Origin: Bryobacteraceae bacterium
GTDB taxonomy: Bacteria; Acidobacteriota; Terriglobia; Bryobacterales; Bryobacteraceae
Length of the DNA stretch: 64,000 bases
Reading direction: 5' to 3'
Assembly: GCA_026002855.1 (NCBI GenBank)
Contig: BPGD01000001.1
Span: 4,038,001-4,102,000 of the forward strand
The notes under the pieces are model-generated. The model worked only from the letters and a program-made list of their open reading frames with translations. It had not been told where the DNA came from and made no database searches. Shown piece by piece: positions 54,863 to 63,479 of the stretch; the stretch's first letter is position 1; every line of letters starts with the position of its first letter. The position numbers and the translations under genes are program-made.

Positions 54863-57289
54863 ATGAGAACCGTCCTCGCACTGCTCCTCCTCGCAGTGTC
54901 CGCGCCGGCGCAGCCGGCCGGCCGCATCACGATCGATTATCCGCTGGAGGGCTCCGTCTTCCCGCCGGACTTCGCGCCGCCGACGTTCCTGTTCCGCGAC
55001 AGCGCGCCCTCCAACACGGCATGGCGCGTGATCGTGGAGTTTGGCGACGGCGGCCCGCCGGTCCGGCTCGATGCGCAGGTCCGGTGGCTGGAGCCGGGGG
55101 AGATCGACTACCGCGCCGTCGCCGACACGAACGAAATCCCCAGGGTCCCCGCGGACAGGGCGAACACCCGCACCTGGCGGCCGGACCGCCCGCTCTGGGA
55201 GGAAATCAAGCGGCGCACGATCGAACGGCCAACCAGAATCCTCCTGGAAGGCTATAGTCCGCTCGAGCCGGACAGAACGGTCTCGACCGGCAGCGTAACG
55301 CTCCGCACCTCGAAAGACCCGGTCGGGGCGCCCATCTTCTTCCGCGACGTGCCGCTGATGCCGGCCCAGCTCGAACGCGGCGTCATCAAGCCGCTGCCGC
55401 CCTCGGCCATTCCCCTGGTCGCCTGGCGGCTTCGTTACGTCCACGAGGATTCCAGCCGCCTCCTCATCGACAACCTGCCCGTCTGCATGAACTGCCACTC
55501 GTTCTCCCGCGACGGAAAGACGCTGGGCCTTGACGTGGATGGCCCGCAGAACGACAAGGGCCTGTACGCGCTCGTGCCCATCCGCAGGGAGACGGTGATC
55601 CACAACCGCGATGTCATCGCCTGGAGCAATTTCCGCGGAAAGCTTGGCGGCAGAATCCGCGTCGGTTTCATGTCGCAGGTTTCACCCGACGGCCAGACCG
55701 TCATCACGATGGTCAATGGTTCCGACTTTCAGCCAGAACAGCCGAAGAAACACGCCGGAATTACTCCCGAGCTGCCACCCGATGTGCAGGGGAATTTCTA
55801 CGTCGCGAATTTCAGGGATTACCGGTTTCTTCAGGTCTTTTACCCGACCCGCGGGATTCTTGCCTGGTACGACCGGCAGAGCCGGCAGCTTAGGCCCCTG
55901 CCCGGCGCTGACGACCCGAACTACGTTCACACGAACGCCACCTGGAGCCCGGACGGAAAGTGGATTGTCTTCGCTCGCGCCCGGGCGCGTGATGCCTACC
56001 CGCCCGGCGCGCCGCCCGCCGAACGCGCCAATGATCCCAACGAGACCCGGATCCGCTACGACCTTTACCGGATCCCTTTCAATAATGGTCGGGGCGGCAC
56101 GCCGGAACCCATCCGGGGCGCCTCCGGCAATGGCATGAGCAATTCCTTCCCCAAGGTGTCGCCGGACGGCAGATGGATCGTGTACGTCCAGGCGCGCAAC
56201 GGGCTGCTCATGCGCCCGGACAGCCGGCTTTACATCGTTCCTTTCGAGGGCGGCACGCCGCGGCGCATGGACTGCAACACGCCGCTGATGAACTCCTGGC
56301 ACAGCTTCTCGCCCAACGGACGCTGGCTCGTCTTTTCCTCCAAGAGCCGGTCGCCTTACACGCGGATGTTTCTGACGCATATCGACGAAAATGGCAACGA
56401 CACGCCGCCGATTCTCATCGAAAACGCTACCGCCGCAAACCGCGCCGTCAACATCCCTGAATTCGTCAACGTCGGCGTCGATGAGTGGTTGAAAATCGAC
56501 GCGCCGGCCACGGAGTTTTACCGGATTTCTGACCGCGCGCTCGCCTTCTACCGCCAGGGGCGCTTCGAGGACTCGATTGTGGAATGGAAGCGGGCGCTGG
56601 AGCTCGACCCCAACGACGCCGCCGCCATCAGCAACCTGGGCGCGGCTCTCGACGGAGCGGGGCGGCCCGAGGAGGCGGCCCGCCAGTTCGCGCGCGCACT
56701 GGAAATCGACCCGGACAACGTCCGCGCGCACACCAATATCGGAATCGCCCTGGCCAGGTCGAAAAGATACGAAGAAGCGGCCCGCCACTTCGAACGGGCG
56801 CTGGAACTCCGGCCGGGAGACGCCCAGGCCCGCAGCGCTTACGGAGGCATGCTGGTGGAAACCGGCAACACCGAAAAGGCGCTGGTTCACCTCCACGTCG
56901 CCCTCGAGCTGACGCCGGAAAGCCCGGACGCGCTCAACAACTATGCCGGCGCGCTGGCCCGCGCGGGCCGTTACCGGGAATCGCTGCCCTTTTTCCGCAA
57001 GGCGCTCGAAATCGAACCAAACTCCGCCGTTCTTCATTTCAATTACGGCCGCGCCCTCGCCGCGGATGGGGACCTGAAAAGTGGCCTCGCGCACGTCGAA
57101 AAAGCGGTTGAACTGGGCGGCGACGAACCGCTGATCTTCGGACGGCTGGCCGAACTGTACGAATCCGCGGGCCGCGCCGCCGACGCCCTGGCCGCCGCCC
57201 GGCGGGCGCTCGCCGCCGCGCGCCGGCACCCCGAACCCGGCGCCTCGGCCCGCATTGAGGCGCTGGTCCAGAGACTGGAGCGCCGGTAA
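54863..57289 (+). CDS. Exported PD40/TolB-type propeller protein with CXXCH motif and TPR tail
   Basis: The 808-residue protein has a signal peptide (RTVLALLLLAVSAPAQ) and a beta-sandwich region (20-160), then PVCMNCHSFSRDGKTLG with a c-type heme motif CMNCH (208-212). A WD40-like/PD40 beta-propeller follows (VSPDGQTVITM, WSPDGKWIVFA, VSPDGRWIVYV, FSPNGRWLVFS; about 215-550) and then about seven tetratricopeptide repeats (about 552-790: LGAALDGAGRPEEAARQFARALEIDPDN). It acts outside the cytoplasm, probably as a redox or binding scaffold. ATG at 54839 is an alternative that would precede the signal peptide. It is divergent from the sugar permease. Confidence 0.82.
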   Translation: MRTVLALLLLAVSAPAQPAGRITIDYPLEGSVFPPDFAPPTFLFRDSAPSNTAWRVIVEFGDGGPPVRLDAQVRWLEPGEIDYRAVADTNEIPRVPADRANTRTWRPDRPLWEEIKRRTIERPTRILLEGYSPLEPDRTVSTGSVTLRTSKDPVGAPIFFRDVPLMPAQLERGVIKPLPPSAIPLVAWRLRYVHEDSSRLLIDNLPVCMNCHSFSRDGKTLGLDVDGPQNDKGLYALVPIRRETVIHNRDVIAWSNFRGKLGGRIRVGFMSQVSPDGQTVITMVNGSDFQPEQPKKHAGITPELPPDVQGNFYVANFRDYRFLQVFYPTRGILAWYDRQSRQLRPLPGADDPNYVHTNATWSPDGKWIVFARARARDAYPPGAPPAERANDPNETRIRYDLYRIPFNNGRGGTPEPIRGASGNGMSNSFPKVSPDGRWIVYVQARNGLLMRPDSRLYIVPFEGGTPRRMDCNTPLMNSWHSFSPNGRWLVFSSKSRSPYTRMFLTHIDENGNDTPPILIENATAANRAVNIPEFVNVGVDEWLKIDAPATEFYRISDRALAFYRQGRFEDSIVEWKRALELDPNDAAAISNLGAALDGAGRPEEAARQFARALEIDPDNVRAHTNIGIALARSKRYEEAARHFERALELRPGDAQARSAYGGMLVETGNTEKALVHLHVALELTPESPDALNNYAGALARAGRYRESLPFFRKALEIEPNSAVLHFNYGRALAADGDLKSGLAHVEKAVELGGDEPLIFGRLAELYESAGRAADALAAARRALAAARRHPEPGASARIEALVQRLERR

Positions 57290-57300
57290 CCGCCCGGGCC

Positions 57301-59178
57301 TCAGCGCTGCGGCGCGGGCCGCGGCAGAGGCTTTTCTTCGTCAAAAAGCCGCTCGTAATCCTCCCAGTATTTCGCCATGATCTCCACGCGGCGCCGCAAC
57401 TGTCGGGCCAGATCCGGCCCGAGGACGCGGATGTTTTCTTCCTCTTTCGTCTTTGCCAGATCCAGCAGCGCGTCGCGCGACGCTTCAAGCATCTCCGCCA
57501 GCACAATGCTGTTGTCCATCTCCCGCCGCGCAATCTCCTTGATCTGCCGCCACTCGGGAATGTCCGTCAGGTGCTCCTGAAACTCGATGGGCCGCCGGAG
57601 CCGCCCGCCCTTCATGAAGTCGAGCAGATACTGATATTCGAGTCCGTCGCGGCAGTTGTCGATGAGGATGTCAAAGACGCGCAGGCGCCGGTCCAGAAGC
57701 TCAAGCTCGGCGCGGCGCGGCGGCGGGGCGGAAGGAGCCATCGACGAAATCAGCCGCCGCGCCTGGGCGATGTCGGCCTTCATCCTTACAAGCAGCTGCC
57801 CGCTCACCGCCGCTCCGCCCAGGCCCTGGTACTGGCGCGTTCCCTGGATGTCCCCCAGATCCATCGCCCGATCCTCGCCGCGCGCCTGGAATTGGAATTT
57901 CCGGTAATATTCCCGTTCTTCCGGCAATAATTCTTCTGGAAACGGAACGAAAGGCCGGGTGATCCATCGCTGGTGCACGCCGCCAATATAGAAGAGCGTG
58001 CCGCCGAAATTCAGAATATCGACGTCCCTTCCGGCGCGGTGAATGGCCGCCCAGGCGCTCACCAGCCGTCCGGCGTCCGCCTCGCCCACACGCGAAGCGG
58101 CGATGGCCCGAAGAAGCTGCAATCGCGACACCTCGTCCGAGGTCGGCGATTTCCAGAAATTGTCGTAGATGTCGAAATAAAGATCAGTGTTGTACCGGTC
58201 GCCAATCAGATAAAACAGCCGCGGCGCGCCGGACTGCGCCGCCTGTTCCAGCTCCTCCACATAACGCACCGGCAACGGAATGCCCAGGGCCGGGTAAAAC
58301 GGATAGAAGTAGTCCAGCAGGAAGCCGACGACGGCCTTGTAGCGGGTCGCCTTCGGCCCCTCGAGATTGGCCACCGCCATGCCCGGCTCCAGCCGCGTGG
58401 CCACCAGCTCCGGCGTGGCCTCGCGCACCCATTCGGCGTCGATTTCCAGCGGCCCCGTGCGGGCTTCCTGGGCGCCCTGCCGAAACGCCCCGAAGAAGTC
58501 CCGATAACGTTCATACATGCGCCGGTCGCGCGTCAGCGCGCTGCCGTTCGGGCCCTGATAAAGCCCCGGGCTCCAGCTCATGCCTGAGCCCGAATCGTTC
58601 GTGTGCAGGGAGACGACCTCCACCTCCGGACACACCGTGCAGAACTTCCGCATCGACTCGCGGTACAGCGCCAGCACCTCCGGGTGATCGATGTTCGGCG
58701 CGAAGCGGGGAACGCGCGAACGGAGCGGATGATCGACCTGCGGCCCGCGCCACAGCGGGTGGTCGCGATAGACGGCCTCGGGCAGGATCTGCGGCTCGAA
58801 GGTCGTGTAGGCCGCCTTCAGCCCGAGCCGGCGCAGCACCTCGCAGCGTTCTTTCAGGATTCCCAGCACGCGGGCCGCATAATCCTGCGGCAGATACGGC
58901 CGCAGCGCATCGGGCGTCGCCACCTTGAAAATCCCGAGGTTGGACATCGCCCACGCCGGATAGGGGTCGCCCGGCGTGTCGAGCATCCACAGCGCCCAGG
59001 GCAGGTCCTCGGCGGTAATGACGATGTGCGTGGCGCCGGACTGTTTCGCGCGCCGGGCGAAGGCTTCAAAGCTCTGGATCGAGTCCGAGTATCGGCCAAA
59101 AATCACCGTGCGGAATGGCGGCGCCGCCGCGGCCGCTGTCGCACTCCACAAAGCCAGAATCAGGGCGGCGGAACGCAT
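57301..59178 (-). CDS. Exported protein of unknown function, possibly TIM-barrel hydrolase-like
   Basis: The 625-residue protein has a signal peptide (RSAALILALWSATAAAA). The first 350 residues alternate helices and strands in a barrel-like way (TVIFGRYSDSIQSFEAFARRAKQSGATHIVITAEDL, then VEVVSLHTNDSGSGMSWSPGLY), reminiscent of glycoside-hydrolase barrels. The rest is mostly helical with long charged helices near the end. No family could be named with confidence. It converges with the PD40-TPR gene and lies 111 bp after the Janus-like gene on the same strand direction as the heme operon, but is read independently. Confidence 0.7.
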   Translation of the reverse strand: MRSAALILALWSATAAAAAPPFRTVIFGRYSDSIQSFEAFARRAKQSGATHIVITAEDLPWALWMLDTPGDPYPAWAMSNLGIFKVATPDALRPYLPQDYAARVLGILKERCEVLRRLGLKAAYTTFEPQILPEAVYRDHPLWRGPQVDHPLRSRVPRFAPNIDHPEVLALYRESMRKFCTVCPEVEVVSLHTNDSGSGMSWSPGLYQGPNGSALTRDRRMYERYRDFFGAFRQGAQEARTGPLEIDAEWVREATPELVATRLEPGMAVANLEGPKATRYKAVVGFLLDYFYPFYPALGIPLPVRYVEELEQAAQSGAPRLFYLIGDRYNTDLYFDIYDNFWKSPTSDEVSRLQLLRAIAASRVGEADAGRLVSAWAAIHRAGRDVDILNFGGTLFYIGGVHQRWITRPFVPFPEELLPEEREYYRKFQFQARGEDRAMDLGDIQGTRQYQGLGGAAVSGQLLVRMKADIAQARRLISSMAPSAPPPRRAELELLDRRLRVFDILIDNCRDGLEYQYLLDFMKGGRLRRPIEFQEHLTDIPEWRQIKEIARREMDNSIVLAEMLEASRDALLDLAKTKEEENIRVLGPDLARQLRRRVEIMAKYWEDYERLFDEEKPLPRPAPQR

Positions 59179-59289
59179 GGCCAGGCAGTGTCCTCCTCAG
59201 AAGCGGAATTGCCCCGCGCCGGGAGCAGGGCGTGTTCCTGAGACTATCGCAGAAAGGGGGCTTCGCCGCAAGCAGCCGCGGATGCGCGC

Positions 59290-59628
59290 TCAGTCCGCCT
59301 CGGTCACCGTGTAGCCGCCGAGCGCCGCCTCCAGCACCCGCACCGTCCATTGGCGGTCCGGCTCAGGGCCAAACTGCCCGCTGGATCCCCACAGCTCGGC
59401 GCGCCGGGCATCGGGATCGAGCCGGCAGTAGCCGCCCCCGAGCACGCGCAACCCGTAGCGGGCGCCAATTTGGGCATGCATTGACGCAGAAGGATCGAAG
59501 GCAACGGCCCGTTGCCCCCCGTCGAGGGTCTCGCCCACAACATACTTGCCCTGCATCGGCCCGTCCAGCCCGGGCAGGAGGCACCGGACAGTGGCGCCGT
59601 CCAGCTCAATCCGCGTTTCTCGGTTCAT
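59290..59628 (-). CDS. Small protein resembling 14-kDa phosphohistidine phosphatase/Janus
   Basis: The 112-residue protein matches the PHPT1/Janus pattern in its second half. His51 (SMHAQIG) aligns with the catalytic His of human PHPT1 (HADIYD). It is followed by LGGGYCRLDPDARRAELWG (family: LGGGRISH...VYG) and SSGQFGPEPDR (family: YSMAYGPAQH). Length is close to the family's 110-125. Phosphohistidine phosphatase activity is inference only. Its start overlaps the end of hemCD by 23 bp, so it belongs to the heme operon, perhaps as a regulator or an unrecognised helper. Confidence 0.62.
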   Translation of the reverse strand: MNRETRIELDGATVRCLLPGLDGPMQGKYVVGETLDGGQRAVAFDPSASMHAQIGARYGLRVLGGGYCRLDPDARRAELWGSSGQFGPEPDRQWTVRVLEAALGGYTVTEAD

Positions 59629-61255
59629 GCCCGCGCACCCAGGCCGTGATCGCCTCCACCAGCCCGTCGACGGTGAAGCGCGCCGCCTCGACCGTCACTG
59701 CAAGTCCCGCCGCGCGCGCCGTCGCCGTCGTCACCGGCCCGATGGAAGCCAGCCGCACGCCCGCAAGAAGATCCCGCGGAACGACGGCCAGCAGATGGCG
59801 CACGGTGGAGGAGCTCGTCAGCGTCACCCATTGCGGCCGGACCAGCGAAAACAATTCCTGCGCTTTCTGTTCCAGCCCTTCGGGCACGACCGTCCGGTAG
59901 ACACGCAGCACGTCCACCTGCGCCCCCAGCCGGCGCAGCTCCTCCGGGATCACGTCGCGCGCTTCAGCGGCGCGCGGCAGCAGCACGCGGCGGCCCGCCA
60001 GCCCGTGCGGCCGCAACGCCGCCACCACGCTTTCGGCGACATACTCCTCCGGCACGACGTCCGGCTCCAGCCCGCGCGCCCGCAGCGCTTCTGCCGTCGC
60101 CGGCCCGATGGCGCACAGCCGCGGGCCGCGCGCCGGCGGCATGCGTCCGAAGAAAAATTCCACGCCGTTGGCCGAGGTGAATATCGCCCAGTCATAGGCG
60201 GCCCAGTCGGGCGGCGCAAAGTCGAGCGGCTCAAACGCAATCACCGGCATCTCGACGACTTCCGCCCCGAGTGCGCGCAGCTGCCGCGAAAGCGCGCCCG
60301 CCTGCCGCGCCGCGCGCGTCACCACCACCGTCTGCCCGGCCAGCGGCAGCGCTTGGGGATTCACGGCGGCGATCACGCGCCGCGCCCCGGCCTCCAGCAG
60401 TTCGAGCGCCGCCTCGTGGCCCAGCTCCTCCGGCGCCGCGGCATCGCCCTCCCGCGCCACGCGGAACACTTCGCCCGTGTCCGGATCCACCACCACCGCC
60501 TGCAACCGCAACCGCCCGTCCACAAGCTCGGCGTAAGCGCCCAGCGGCACCTGGCAGCCGCCCCCAAGCGCGGCCAAAAGCGCACGCTCGGCCTCCACCG
60601 CGCAGCGCGCCGCCGGGTCGTCGAGCCGCGCGCAAATGCGAAACGCCGGATCCGGCTCGGCCCGCGTCTCCACCGCCAGCGCACCCTGCCCCACCGCCGG
60701 ACACATCACCTCCGGCGTCAGCCGCTCGGCAATGCGCGATTCCCAGCCCAGCCGCGCGAGGCCCGCTGAGGCCAGCAGGATCGCATCGTAGCGGCCCTCG
60801 TCGAGTTTCCGCAGCCGCGTATCCAGATTGCCGCGGATGTCCTCGATCACCAGGTCCGGCCGGAGGCGCCGCAGTTGGGCCGCGCGCCGCAGGCTTGACG
60901 TGCCGACGCGCGCCCCCGCCGCCAGCTCTTCCAGCCGGCGTCCCACCACCGCGTCCAGCGGCGACTCGCGCTCCGGCACCGCCGCCAGCGCCAGCCCCGG
61001 CGGCAGCTCCACCGGAAGGTCTTTCAGCGAGTGCACCGCCAGGTCGATGCGCCCGTCGAGCAGCGCCTCCTCGATTTCTTTCGTGAACAGCCCCTTGGAA
61101 CCAACGCGCGCCAGCGGCACATCGGTGATGCGGTCGCCGGTCGTACGGATGATCTCGATTTCGGTCTCGACGCCGAGCGCGGCCAGCCGCGCCCCCACGC
61201 GCCGCGCCTGCCACAACGCAAGCTGGGATCCGCGGCTGCCAATGCGCAGTTTCAT
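59606..61255 (-). CDS. hemC/hemD: Fused hydroxymethylbilane synthase-uroporphyrinogen-III synthase (HemC-HemD)
   Basis: The 549-residue protein joins two heme enzymes. Residues 1-300 are HemC: RIGSRGSQLALWQARRV, AVHSLKDLPVELPPGLALAAVPER, GTSSLRRAAQL and the dipyrromethane-binding Cys234 in LGGGCQVPLGAYAEL. Residues 305-540 are HemD: QTVVVTRAARQAGALSRQLRALGAEVVEMPVIAF, FTSANGVEFFF, LPRAAEARDVIPEEL and VTLTSSSTVRHLL. Fusion may channel the unstable hydroxymethylbilane. The start overlaps the hemA stop (ATGA), and the end overlaps the Janus-like gene. Confidence 0.94.
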   Translation of the reverse strand: MKLRIGSRGSQLALWQARRVGARLAALGVETEIEIIRTTGDRITDVPLARVGSKGLFTKEIEEALLDGRIDLAVHSLKDLPVELPPGLALAAVPERESPLDAVVGRRLEELAAGARVGTSSLRRAAQLRRLRPDLVIEDIRGNLDTRLRKLDEGRYDAILLASAGLARLGWESRIAERLTPEVMCPAVGQGALAVETRAEPDPAFRICARLDDPAARCAVEAERALLAALGGGCQVPLGAYAELVDGRLRLQAVVVDPDTGEVFRVAREGDAAAPEELGHEAALELLEAGARRVIAAVNPQALPLAGQTVVVTRAARQAGALSRQLRALGAEVVEMPVIAFEPLDFAPPDWAAYDWAIFTSANGVEFFFGRMPPARGPRLCAIGPATAEALRARGLEPDVVPEEYVAESVVAALRPHGLAGRRVLLPRAAEARDVIPEELRRLGAQVDVLRVYRTVVPEGLEQKAQELFSLVRPQWVTLTSSSTVRHLLAVVPRDLLAGVRLASIGPVTTATARAAGLAVTVEAARFTVDGLVEAITAWVRGHEPRNAD

Positions 61256-62526
61256 TCGCCCTCCAGCCGGAACATGCGCCGGATGACGCCGAGAATGCGG
61301 TCGCCTTCGGGCGAGCTGGCCGCACGGCGGATTTCGACGATGGGCCCGTGGGCCAGCTTGTTCACGAGCGAGCGCGCGAATGCCTCCAGTTGCGCCGCCC
61401 GCGCCGGATCCTCGCCGCCCAGCTTCGTGCGCCAGCGCTCCAGCTCTTCGCGCGCGATCTCCTCCAGCCGCTGTTGCAGCCCGACAATCACCGGCGCCAC
61501 TTCGCGCGTGCGGAAGCGCTCCAGCAGCCGTCGCAGCTCTTCTTCGATGATCTGTTCGGCCTCTTCCGCCTCGCGCTGGCGGGCCCGTCGGTTGGCCTCC
61601 ACCTCGCGGCCCAGATCGTCGATGTCGTACAGGTAGGCGCTTTCCAGCTCGTCCACCGCGGGATCGATGTTGCGCGGCACGGCGATGTCGATCAGCAGCA
61701 CCGGACGGTTCTGCCGGCGGCGCAGTACGGCCTTCATGTCGTCTTTCGTGATCAGGTAGCCGGTGGCGCCGGAGCTGGCCAGCACGATGTCCATCTCGTG
61801 CAGCCGCGCGCGGAATTCGCCGTATTCGAGCACCTCGCCGCCCACCGCCGCGGCCATCTGTTCGGCGCGGGCCCGCGTGCGGTTGGTGACGAAGATCCGT
61901 CCGCAGCCGGCCCGGTGCAGGTGGCGCGCGGCGAGCTCGGCCATCTTGCCGGCGCCCACCAGCAGCGCGTGCTTGGTGCGCAGCTCGCCGAAAATCTGCC
62001 GTGCCAGGTCGATGGCGGCGTAGGAGACGCTCACCGCGCTGCGGCCGATGGCCGTTTCACTGCGCACCCGCTTGGCCACGGCGAAGGCGCGCGAAAGGAT
62101 CGATTCCAGCGCCGCCTGCGCCGCGCCGCACTGCCGCGCCGCCGCATGCGCCTCCTTGAGCTGCCCGAGAATCTGCGGCTCGCCAAGCACCATCGAATCC
62201 AGGCTCGAGGCCACCCGAAACAGGTGCCGCAGCGCCTGCTCGCCCGTGTACACGTAGAAATGCGGCCGGAGCAGGGCCGCATCCAGTCCGCGCAGGCCCG
62301 CCAGCGTTTCGATGATCGGGTCGGCGGCCAGCGCCGCGCCGTCGGGCCCGTGCGCCAGCACTTCCACGCGGTTGCACGTCGACAGCAGCATCACTTCATC
62401 CACGCCCGGGCACGCCCGCAGCCGTTCAAGCGCCGCCGGCAGCTCCGCGGCAGCCACGGCCAGCCGCTCGCGCACCTCGACGGGCGCCGTCTTGTGGTTC
62501 AGTCCGGTCAGCAGCAGGTTGGGCAT
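61252..62526 (-). CDS. hemA: Glutamyl-tRNA reductase
   Basis: The 424-residue enzyme reduces Glu-tRNA to glutamate-1-semialdehyde, the first step of C5 heme synthesis. Marks are GLNHKTAPVEVRERLA, the active-site Cys in LLSTCNRVEVLA, GEPQILGQLKEA, LLVGAGKMAELAARHL (NADPH site) and a C-terminal dimerisation helix. Start at 62526, where conservation begins. It is 13 bp after the hemX-like gene and overlaps hemCD by 4 bp. Confidence 0.95.
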   Translation of the reverse strand: MPNLLLTGLNHKTAPVEVRERLAVAAAELPAALERLRACPGVDEVMLLSTCNRVEVLAHGPDGAALAADPIIETLAGLRGLDAALLRPHFYVYTGEQALRHLFRVASSLDSMVLGEPQILGQLKEAHAAARQCGAAQAALESILSRAFAVAKRVRSETAIGRSAVSVSYAAIDLARQIFGELRTKHALLVGAGKMAELAARHLHRAGCGRIFVTNRTRARAEQMAAAVGGEVLEYGEFRARLHEMDIVLASSGATGYLITKDDMKAVLRRRQNRPVLLIDIAVPRNIDPAVDELESAYLYDIDDLGREVEANRRARQREAEEAEQIIEEELRRLLERFRTREVAPVIVGLQQRLEEIAREELERWRTKLGGEDPARAAQLEAFARSLVNKLAHGPIVEIRRAASSPEGDRILGVIRRMFRLEGE

Positions 62527-62539
62527 CGGCTTGCCAGTG

Positions 62540-63376
62540 TCAACGCTCCAGCAGCGGCCGCAGTCCGACATGCGCCGCCCAGCTCGCCGCGGCAAAGGCG
62601 AGCACGGCCAGCGACAGCATCGCCGCCCGCCGACCGCGCCAGCCCGCCCAGCTGCGCAGAACGACCATCAGCAGATAGAAGAACCACGTCACCAGCGAGA
62701 TCAGAATGGCAGGCTTGGCGATCCAGCGGGAGCCATACTCCATGGACGCCCACACCGAGGCCACGGCCACGGCCAGCGTCAGCGCCACGAAGCCCGAGTT
62801 CATCGCGCGCGTGATCAGGTGATCGAGCGTTTCCAGCGGCGGCAACTTCTCCGGCGCGAGCCGCCCCAGCCACCCCGCCGCCGCATGCCGCCGCTTCAGC
62901 CGCCGTTCCTGCAACAGGTAGAACGCGGCGCCGGTGGCCGACACAAGCAGTCCGCTGATGCCAACCAGCACCAGCAGGATATGCACTGCCAGCAGCGCGC
63001 CCCGCAGGTTCTGCTGCTCCCAGGCCGAGGTCGGCGCCCCGGCCGCTCCAATCCAGGCCAGCACCGTCACCAGCGGGAAAAAGAAAATGCAAAGCCCGTC
63101 GAAACGGTACCGCCAGTCGATGAAGAGGTAGACCAGCGCCAGGATCAGCGCACACAGCGAAGCCGTCTCAAAGAAGTTGTTGGCAGCAAGCTGGCCCACC
63201 GCGGCGCTGCGCTCGGCAATGGCGACGAAATGCAGCACGGCGGCCGTCTGGAAGGCGGGCCGGGCGGGCGCGAACTCCCGCCGGGTCCTCCGCAGCAGCA
63301 TCAGCACCGGGTGGAAAAACGCGAGCGTGTACAGCAGGGCGGAGGCGCGCAGCCAGACAAGGCTCAGATCCGTCAT
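62540..63376 (-). CDS. CcsA/HemX-like membrane protein (cytochrome c assembly family)
   Basis: The 278-residue protein has about eight transmembrane helices and the CcsA/HemX layout: HFVAIAERSAAVGQLAANNFFETASLCALILALVYLF, then LAVHILLVLVGISGLLVSATGAAFYLLQERRLKRR and a final cluster of helices with conserved His. The tryptophan-rich WWD signature of heme-handling CcsA is not obvious, so HemX is the closer match. In Bacillus, HemX lowers HemA levels. The gene order hemX-hemA-hemC supports this role. Confidence 0.85.
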   Translation of the reverse strand: MTDLSLVWLRASALLYTLAFFHPVLMLLRRTRREFAPARPAFQTAAVLHFVAIAERSAAVGQLAANNFFETASLCALILALVYLFIDWRYRFDGLCIFFFPLVTVLAWIGAAGAPTSAWEQQNLRGALLAVHILLVLVGISGLLVSATGAAFYLLQERRLKRRHAAAGWLGRLAPEKLPPLETLDHLITRAMNSGFVALTLAVAVASVWASMEYGSRWIAKPAILISLVTWFFYLLMVVLRSWAGWRGRRAAMLSLAVLAFAAASWAAHVGLRPLLER

Positions 63377-63479
63377 GGGCAGGTCAGCACTGGCCGCCGG
63401 CAATGGCCGGCACGCTTTGAGTATAGCGTCCCGGCCGTGCGCGCTTTCCGGCCGTGCCGGCGGTGGCAAGATGACATTC

